DNA from: Prorocentrum cordatum
Taxonomy: Eukaryota; Sar; Dinophyceae; Prorocentrales; Prorocentraceae
Length of the DNA: 64,000 nt
Assembly: GCA_963575745.1 (NCBI GenBank)
Contig: CAUYUJ010021176.1
Location: 79,514-143,513 of the forward strand
Direction: 5' to 3'
How positions within the stretch are numbered: the first letter of the stretch is position 1; each line of letters begins with the position of its first letter. Below, piece after piece: positions 56,597 to 64,000 of this stretch. Both the position numbers and the translations under genes were made by a program. The notes beneath the pieces are model-generated. The model had not been told where the DNA came from, did no database searches, and was given only the letters and a program-made list of their open reading frames with translations.

Positions 56597-57571
56597 TCAT
56601 CTTCGCGTGCTGGTCGAGAGCCATTGTCTCGAAGCTGAGCCGCTTCTCGGTGCTTGCGCAGTCATGCTTGGAGCGCTTGTCCTAGTAGTTCCGCTCCTGG
56701 AGCTCGTCGTAGGCGATGTCGACGGTGCGCTTGAGGCTCCAGCGCCACTTGACGACCGCTCGCGCGGTGGCCCGCGCGCGGTCAACGCCCTGCACCACGG
56801 CGGCGCAAGTTGACGAACTGGTTGGCCATGTGGGGGGGCATCTCGAGGGGCTGATCGGCTGGCGCGCCGGGTGAGAACTCGTCGCCCCGCTTCTCGACGG
56901 GTTCGAAGCCCTTGCTGATCGGCAGCGCAAGGTCGTGGAGGCGGAGGAGCTCGGATGGGGATCTCGGGGCGGGCCTCGCCAGCGCGCTCGGCGTAGGAGC
57001 TGGAACTGAGGCGCCGGGCGCTCTCGGGGCCGAGCACGATGTCCTTCTTCTTGGCAAGCTCGAGCATCTTCGACTCGAAGCTCGGCGCGAGCCAGAAGTG
57101 GTTCTCGGGCGGCCCCCCGCGATTCTCGAAGACGTCGCAGAGGCGGGCGTCTTTTTCGCAGTAGGTGTTGCAGAAGAGCGCCAACGCCAGCTCGACGCGC
57201 CTGTTGCGCATCCGGTTGAAGACGCGCCCGCGCTCGATGCTCTTGAGAGACCCGCCGTTGCGCGCCATCTCGGGGGCAGCGCGCTGGGCGCTCGCCGATC
57301 ACAAAGCGCAGTCCGCCTTGAAAGAGCAAGCCGTCATTCTTGCTGCGTCAGTGCCTTGCGCGCAAGATTGACACCGGCGCATCTCGGCAATCGAGATCCT
57401 GTCCGCGACGAAGGACAACTCGTCGAGGATGCTCTCGCTCTGCTTGGCCATGCGCTCCAGAATCTCGTTCGAGCTTGGGCTCGCGACCCCTTGCGGCGCC
57501 GCGACAGGCTGGGTCGCCGCCTGGGCGCGCTCGGTGGCCTGCCTGGGACATGGCCGAGGCTCGCGACGCAC
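56597..57571 (-). pseudogene. Decayed GC3-rich ORF of unknown family, unit IV
   Basis: Counterpart with the same disabling changes. A Cys in the RVFNRMCNRR segment is Arg here and the Met starting MACNGG is changed to MARNGG. Confidence 0.55.
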
Positions 57572-58353
57572 TCATGGGGAACGACGCGGGGGGGGGGAGG
57601 CACCGGGGGGAAACGTCGACCTGGAATCGGCGATGCATCGCCGATGCATCGGCGATGCGCGCCCCGACACGAATCCGCGCGGTTCTGGGCAGGTTCGGGC
57701 CATCGAAGCACTCCCTGCGATCAATGGGCGATTGGGAACCGATGCGCCCCCTCATGACTTACCCCCCCAATCGTTGCCCCTGGGGGAGGCGCAGTTCGGC
57801 GCCTCGAAGAGGCTCGAAAGCATGGAGTCTCGGAGACTCGGGGAAGCTCGGGCGCGGGCAATTGCGGGGGGAGAGGAGGGGGGGTGGGGGGCATGGGCGA
57901 AGAGGCGGGGCCAGAAAGGGTCATGAATCGTCATTCCTATTGTGGGGGGATGCCGCTCTAAGCAAGTAACTCCATTGCTGTGTTTTCTGCTCCAAAAAAC
58001 GCACGCGGCAGCGCCCCGCGGCCCTGCCGCGCGATCCCGACTCAGGGACGGCTTGTGAAATTGTGAGAATCCCATTGGCCTGCCGCTCGTTCGTGGCTTG
58101 GGAAACTGAAAATGGCGAGAGCCCCACAGCCCTGCCACGCGCTCGCGATTGCGGAAGCTGACATGGTGATGGCCGTGCTCGGTGCTTGTGATGCCGTTGC
58201 AAGTTAACATAAGAGAGTAGCAACTTCGATTTGTAACTTCCCCTGGGGATTATCAAGTTCGGCTGCCGCGCCATTCCCCACACTGAAATCCCACTGGCAT
58301 GGGATAGAAAGATGGGGTCTCGCTTGGGGGGGGGGGGGGGGGGGGGGGCATTT
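57572..58353. other. Spacer, unit IV counterpart, noisy
   Basis: Both palindromes are at 57628-57654. From about 57890 to 58090 there are many small indels relative to the other units, and the homopolymer junction has become one G-run of more than 20 bases near 58326-58348. Confidence 0.55.
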
Positions 58354-60440
58354 TTATCGCGGGCACCCAGTGAATTGCCCTGCGACACCTGCTCCGAGCT
58401 CTGAGACGGCAGGGGCCTTGGCGACAGCCGCTTCGGGATCGTCGGTTCGCTCGAGGTCAGGCTGGCCCCCCTCGCGGATAGACCCGCAGCCCCCGCCGCC
58501 CGTCCCTGCGCTAGCCCTCGGAGGAGACGATGGCTCTGGCCGCCTGGGGGAATGCCATCTCTGCAATGGCCCGCGATGCCGACGACGCCCCCAGCCCAAG
58601 GGAATGCGCGTCTCTGGCCCCCCCGGGGGACGCCGCCCCAATCGTTCCTGATGCCGTAGGCTCCGCGACGGTAGGGGCCTTGGCGAGAGCCGCTCTGAGA
58701 TCGGCGGTCCGCGCGAAGATAAGCCGATCTCCCTCGCGGTTCGACCCGAGCCCCCCCCCCTCCGCTCGTCTCCGCAAGCGGCGCCTGGGTCGAGGTCTCC
58801 GCGGCCGGCGCCCCCGAGCCTCCAGCCCACCCCGCCGGGGCCCAGCGGCGCGAACGAAGGGCCCCAGCTTCCCCGCGACCTCCGCCAGCGCCGTCGCGGC
58901 CCTGTCGGGCCCCCCCTCGACTGCGTCTCCTCCGAGGGCGCCCCCGCCAAAGCAAATCCACCGTGGCCCCCCGACTCCCCCTTGACGACCCCAGGCTGCG
59001 TCGCGCGCGCCCGCCGCCAGACGCAGGCGGCGCGCGGGCGGGAGGTCGCGGGCGAAGGGGCCGAGACTGGCGGCAGCTTCAACCTCTGCGGGGTTCGGCC
59101 CACCATCCTTCTGCCCGCGCGCGCCGACGAAGACGCGGGCTCTCCCTGACGCCGAGCGGCCAGGCTGGCCAAACATCACGCAGAGCTCGCCGACCACGAC
59201 AGGCGCCTTGCCCAGGGCGCCGCGGAGCTGCGCGGGCGCGGCGGATCTCCTCGCCCGCCGCCGGCCGCCCCCGCACGTTGGCCACCCGCTTGACGGGCGA
59301 CTGACTTGCAGACGCAGCAGCAGGCTGCGCGCTCGCAGCCGTGCCCCCCTCCTCTCGAAAAAAAACAACTGCTTGGCTGCCGCCTGGGGCTGGGTCTCCT
59401 TCGCTAGTCTCACTCTTCCTGCCCCCGAGGCGGGCCACGCGCTGGCGTTGCTCCTCCATGGCGGCCCGGGCTTTCTCCAGGGCGCCCTTGAAGGCGCTGG
59501 AGAGGGCCGCCTGGATCTCCTTAGCAGCCGTCTGCTTGCGCTGATCCAATTCCTCGCGATCCTCGGTCTCCAGGTCGTAACCGCCCAAATCGCCCGTGCC
59601 GAGGAAGTCGCCCGCCGCGAAGATCTGCTCCAGTTGACGAGATCCCTGCGCCAACTCGCGGACACTGATGGCAGGTGGCGCCGCCGCCCCGCCGCTGGGG
59701 CGGAGTCGACGCGGATCTCAGCCAGAGCCTGGTGCACCTCCGCGCCGGCATGCTGCAGCTGGCGATGCAGTTCAGCGGTGCTGCCGACCAGTTCCTCGAC
59801 ACCTTTTCAGTTGTCCAGCTTGCCCAACTCTGCACCGAACTTCGTCTCCAAAGCTGCCTGGCGCTGCTCCGCGCTCTGCCATCTCTGGCGGGCCGTCGGA
59901 GCCTGGGGGGGGCGCAGGCGCCCTCGCCGCCAGAGCCCTGTTGCGTTCGGCGCCCTCTGCATCGCCGGCCACGTCGGCCAGAGCGGCCAGCACCTTGCAC
60001 TTGTCGAGGGGCAGAATGGCCACTGGACCAGGCGGAAGAGCTGCCTTGTCGGACGTGTTCGCGTCGGTGCCCGCGCCGCGTCCTCCTCCGCGGCATCCCC
60101 GCCCGAGTTTGCTACCTGTTCCTTCTCCCTCGGCGACTCTGGCTCCGTCGATCTCGGCGGTGCTGCGCCTGGGGAAGCTCCCGCAGCGCTTGCAGCGCAA
60201 CGCGCCTTTGGGATTCATGCTGCAGCCACAGGCGGGGCAAACCACCACGTTGGCCTTAGTACTCTGGGTATACCATGTCTCCTCAACGACGACGACGACG
60301 ACGAGGACGACGACAGCGACGGGGACCACGGGCGCAGGCGATGCCGAGCGACGAAGAGGGCGAATGCACATCCAGGCATGGCGTGGGGGCCGCGGCCTCA
60401 AACATTGAGGCATGGTCGCAGTTTTTCTCACGCCAACCAA
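58354..60440 (-). pseudogene. Decayed zinc-ribbon/coiled-coil ORF, unit IV
   Basis: Reads essentially as unit I over its whole length, with only a GCGCCC-to-GCACCC change found at its left end. This is a strong unit I-like tract of the mosaic unit IV. Confidence 0.5.
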
Positions 60441-60586
60441 ATCTTATACCTCTTCATGTCTTGTTTTTGGATTCCGGATCTCGGCGCCCAGATCTGCGCC
60501 CATCTAACTTTGTTTCAGCGCCCGCCTTTTCGTTCCTCCGATTCGGCCTCGCGGAGGGCGCCGCGGGCGGGGCTCGGGGGCTAGGC

Positions 60587-61130
60587 GCAGAGAGCCACGG
60601 CGCGAGGGTCCCGCCCTGGCGCCGGGGGCGCGGGAGGGGGGGATGCGACGCGGAATAAAGCGTTCGTGGCGGAGGGGGCATTGAGCGGGGCCCCCGCTGG
60701 GGCGCTGGGGGAGCGGGGGACTCGGGGCAGATAGGGGGCAAACAAATAAACCGACCTCGCTTTTGACCACCCTCGCTTCCAAAAGATACCTAGCGATGCC
60801 AAACTACGGCCTGTACTGGTCAGGCCGCTTGACGAGGAGGCGCGTGGTATGACTTGGTTTTGTCTGGAAGCGAAAGCGGGGTTGGTAATTCACGCTCTGA
60901 GCAGAGAGCCGCGGCGCGGGGGGTCCCCACTCTGGCGCTGGTGGGGAGCGGGGGGGGTGGGCGAACGCGGAATGCAAACAGTTTGTTCGTGGCGGGTGGG
61001 GGCAGTGGGACGGGGTTCCTTTGCGGGCGTGGCGGGCGCGCGGGGGGGCGGCGGGTCAGAGAGCGCGGCGCGGGGGCCCCACTCTGGGCCGGGGGCGCGG
61101 GGGGAGGGGGGGGCGACTCGGAACAACTGT
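60587..61130. repeat. About 150-bp GC-rich repeats, unit IV, noisy
   Basis: Same arrangement, but from about 60920 onward many single-base gains and losses occur. Confidence 0.65.
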
Positions 61131-62665
61131 CGGAACTCCCGCCACCCTGCGCAAAAGAAATATGCGCGAATAAAAATGTCGGGGAATAAGGGATCGGGGG
61201 AGGGGGCGCACGTGCTGAAATAAAAACGATCGGGGCATAGGGTGCGCGGGGTGGCGGTCAGGGGGATGCGGAAAGGGAGTGCGCCGTGCCGAAATAAAAA
61301 AGTAGGGGCAGAGAGATGTGCCGTGCCGAAATAAAAAGTGTCGGGGCGGAAGGCGCGCTGGCTGGCGGGTGGTGGGGGGCGGAGGGGGCGCGCCGCGCCG
61401 AAAAAATGGTGCCGGGGCGGAAGGGTAAATAAAAAGGCTGGGGCTGAGGGGGCGCGCGGGAGGGGGGGGCGTGCCGAAATAGAAAGGTCGTGGCGGAGGG
61501 GGCACGCTGGCTGGTGGACGGGGGGATGCAGGGGAGGGGGGGGCGCGCCGAAATAAAAATGTCGGGGCGGGGGGGCGCGCTGGCTGGCGGGTGGGGGGAT
61601 GCGGGGGGGGCGCGCCGCGCCGCGAAAGAAAGTTGTCGGGGGGAACGGGCGCGCCGTGCCGAGATTAGAGGGGTCGGGTGCGGAGGGGCGCGATGGCTGG
61701 CGGGCGAGGGGGGGAATGCGGAGGGGGCGTGCCGTGCCGGAAATAAGAAGTCGGGGCGGAGAAGTGCGCCGTGCCAAAATAAAAGTGCCCGGGCGGAGGT
61801 CGCGCTGGCTGGCGGGCGGGGGGGCGCGGGCGGGGCGCGCCGTGCCGAAATAAAAAGGTCGGGGCGGAGGGTGTGTGCGCGCCGAAATAAAAGACATCGG
61901 GGCGGACAGGGGCCGCGCCTCCAGGGGGGCGGACTGCCGGAAGGACAAAAAAGTGGGGCGTGAGCGAGTGGCTGGCGGGCGGGGGGTTATGCGGGTGGGG
62001 GCGCTGTGCCGAAATAAAAAGGTCGTGGCGGATGGGGGCGCGTGGCTGGTGGGGGTGGGGGATGCGGAGGCGGTGTGCCGTCCGATTTAAAAGGGTCGCG
62101 GACGGAGGGAAGATTTTTTTGCTCGCGCGGAAATAAACTGATCGGGGCGGAGGGAGCGCGCTGGCTGGTGGGCGGGGGGGATGCGGAGGGGATGTGCCGT
62201 GCCGAAATAAAAAAGGGGTTCGGGGCGGAAGGGCGCGCTGGCTGGCGCGCGGGGGGATGCGGAGGCGGTGCGCCGTGCCGGGATGAAGAGGTCGGGACGG
62301 AGGGGTGTGCCGTGCCGAAAAAAAAGGTCTTGGCGGAGGGGCGCGCTGGATGGTGGGCGGGGGGGATGTGGAGGGGGTGTCCCGTGCCGGAATACATGGG
62401 TCGGGGCGGAGGGGTGTGCCGTGCCGAAATAAAAGGGGTCGGGGCGGAGGGGCGCGCTGGCTGGCGGGTGGGGGGGCGCGGAGGGGGCGTGGAGGGGGTG
62501 CGCCGTGCCGAAATAAAGGGGTTGGGGCGGAGGGGCGCGCCGTGCCGAAATAAAGGGGTCGGGGCGGAGGGGCGCGCTGGCCGGTGGAATGCGTGGGCGA
62601 TGGAAGGGGTGCCGTGCCGAAATTAAGTGGTCGGAGCTCTAGACACCCTGTGCAATAGAATAAAC
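61131..62665. repeat. Large GC-rich minisatellite, unit IV
   Basis: Left border is degraded (GTCGGAACTCCCGCCACCC near 61130). Base-level noise occurs at 61130-61260 and 61600-62130, while 61270-61600 and 62140-62660 are clean. The right border is at 62630. Confidence 0.85.
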
Positions 62666-64000
62666 CCGTCGGAAGTCTGGGTTGGGGGCAGCCGAATGAT
62701 TCCAGACAGACAGGGTTGTGGTATGGCCCCGTCCGGCGCCCTCCACGCGCGGTCGAGGACAACTCGCTGCCAGCGATGATCCTGGGTAACTCTTGTGCCG
62801 AGAAGGCGGCGCTGGACAGAAGAAACACTCGACAGCTGACCCTCGAAAACCGGAGGGGAATGGCATCCCACGGAAAAGATGGAACACAAATGGGGGGCGC
62901 GGCTGCGGGCAGCGGCTTTAAAGACGCCTGCCAGAACTGGTTTTTACAGGCGCCTGGAAGTGGCGTTTGAAGGACGCCTTCGGTTGACAGAGGCCTAGCG
63001 TGGTATAGGAGTGGCTGCCGATCGGGAGGTGGCCCTGGAGAAGCCTTCGGCTGGCACACACGTGCACGGTGTACATCACACTGCTCCGCCGCCGGGGGGC
63101 GACTGCCGCATGGCGCCTGGGAAATCTGTGCCCCCACGCGTCACCGCAGGGGTGCCAACCTTCAAGCCGCCAGGGGGCAGGCGCCCCCGACGGTACAAAA
63201 TGTTATGGTATGACAGCTGTCAGGCCGGGCACGTCCCCCACACACAGGCAGAGCTTGGGCGAAAGATAAGACACGCCCCCACAGATACAAGACACATGCT
63301 GAACAGACCCAGAAACAAAAAGAACCGTCCCCTGACTATTATGTATCACTTGTTGTCTTCGAACTTGCCTCCTCTAGAGGGACACGCCCGGCTCACGAGA
63401 CAGTGGCTCCCCCGCTGCGTACTGAGCTGGAGAGGCTCCAACTACACATCGGAGGGGGGGGGGCCATGGGGAAAGCGGCGGCTCTCCCGCCTGGCCCCAA
63501 GGCCGCCCCGAGTGGGAGTCGGTCCCCAGGACCTCCCTCGGGATCCCTCCTTGCAAGGGGCCCAGGGACACGCCAAGACGTGCACGCCAAAACCCCAGGA
63601 CCCCCCATGGTTTCCCAGAGGTTCTGGGCTCTCGTCCTCTCCCCCCCACTCCCCATACCTTCCCACACTTTCCTGGGGATCGCCGATGTTGTGTCTGTGT
63701 GCTTCTTTTGTACTCCCCTCCTGACGCCTGGGCCGCGGCGACGGGAGGCCTCCGGGAGGCCCGAGCGAGAACGAAAAAAACCCGAGGTCCGCCGCCGCCT
63801 CGACCGCTCTGCGCCCGTTGCCTCCCTGGCCGCGCGCTGTGGTCCCGTCGTCCTCCATGGAAGCTGGGCGAGGGCCGGCGAACCCGTGGCTGCTACAATG
63901 GTCTTCCCCGAAGAGAGAAAAACAGACTCGCGGAATCAAGCTCGGCGCACCAAACAGTACACGGGCGGCTTCCCGGAACGAACAAGCACAATTTCCCGGA
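62666..64000. other. Spacer, unit IV, cut by window end
   Basis: Counterpart spacer. It shares the GTGTACATCACA and GAGTGGGAGTCGG variants with unit III (47050 and 47490), and ends inside the inverted-repeat element. Confidence 0.55.
63860..64000. repeat. Inverted-repeat element, unit IV, left part only
   Basis: Left arm with the AACCCGTGGCTGCT core and most of the interior; the right arm is beyond the window. Confidence 0.55.

Larger units (their letters stand above)
50183..64000. repeat. Tandem unit IV (cut by window end)
   Basis: Fourth unit; the window ends inside the spacer, before its gene. It is mosaic: bases up to about 50660 follow unit III, about 50800-53380 follow unit I, about 55400-56110 follow unit II, and most of 57300-60900 follows unit I again. 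It also holds several patches of dense small indels. Confidence 0.93.

Overview
The window is nuclear DNA of a dinoflagellate-like protist, not a prokaryote. Three things support this. A secreted protein combines an ShKT-like cysteine knot, a Pro-Thr-Pro repeat and a VWD-like 'GDPHL' domain in dinoflagellate style. A Ty1/copia pol fragment carries the HVDD and 'TDGHTKG' motifs common in dinoflagellate copia elements. A 13-nt match to the dinoflagellate spliced leader lies just upstream of the gene. The sequence is GC-rich and heavily repetitive. I saw no rRNA, tRNA, bacterial operon or CRISPR. The genus cannot be fixed from sequence alone; a GC-rich free-living genus such as Prorocentrum is a guess.

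Layout: the window is one head-to-tail array of a single long unit. Measured from start codon to start codon of the resident gene, unit I is 816-16472 (15,657 bp), unit II 16473-32417 (15,945 bp), unit III 32418-50182 (17,765 bp) and unit IV 50183-64000 (cut by the window). The gene is on the minus strand. Copy A (1-815) is cut by the window and frameshifted, copy B (14792-16472) is frameshifted, and copies C (30723-32417) and D (48488-50182) are intact and encode almost identical 564-residue proteins.

Within a unit, in plus-strand order after the gene start: a 5' flank with the spliced-leader-like relic; a 560-bp CCA/CAC block between G-run/C-run inverted repeats; about 600 bp of TATG/TACG repeats; a 1.6-kb spacer; a CCTCCT polypyrimidine tract; a frameshifted copia RT-RNase H remnant (minus); two short-period minisatellites; a decayed GC3-rich ORF of unknown family (minus); a decayed zinc-ribbon/coiled-coil ORF resembling a retroelement ORF1 (minus); about 150-bp GC repeats; a large minisatellite framed by 26-bp direct repeats; a 1.8-kb spacer containing a 187-bp inverted-repeat element; then the next gene copy.

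Unit III alone carries a 1.82-kb insertion (44482-46300), a 90-bp tandem array plus a GA tract, which accounts for its extra length. Unit IV is a patchwork of unit I-, II- and III-like segments. Units II, III and IV contain patches of dense small indels that look like unpolished long-read sequence. My reading is an intronless retrogene, formed from a trans-spliced mRNA, that was later amplified with its spacer. The only gene I regard as functional is the secreted protein; all other coding traces are decayed.
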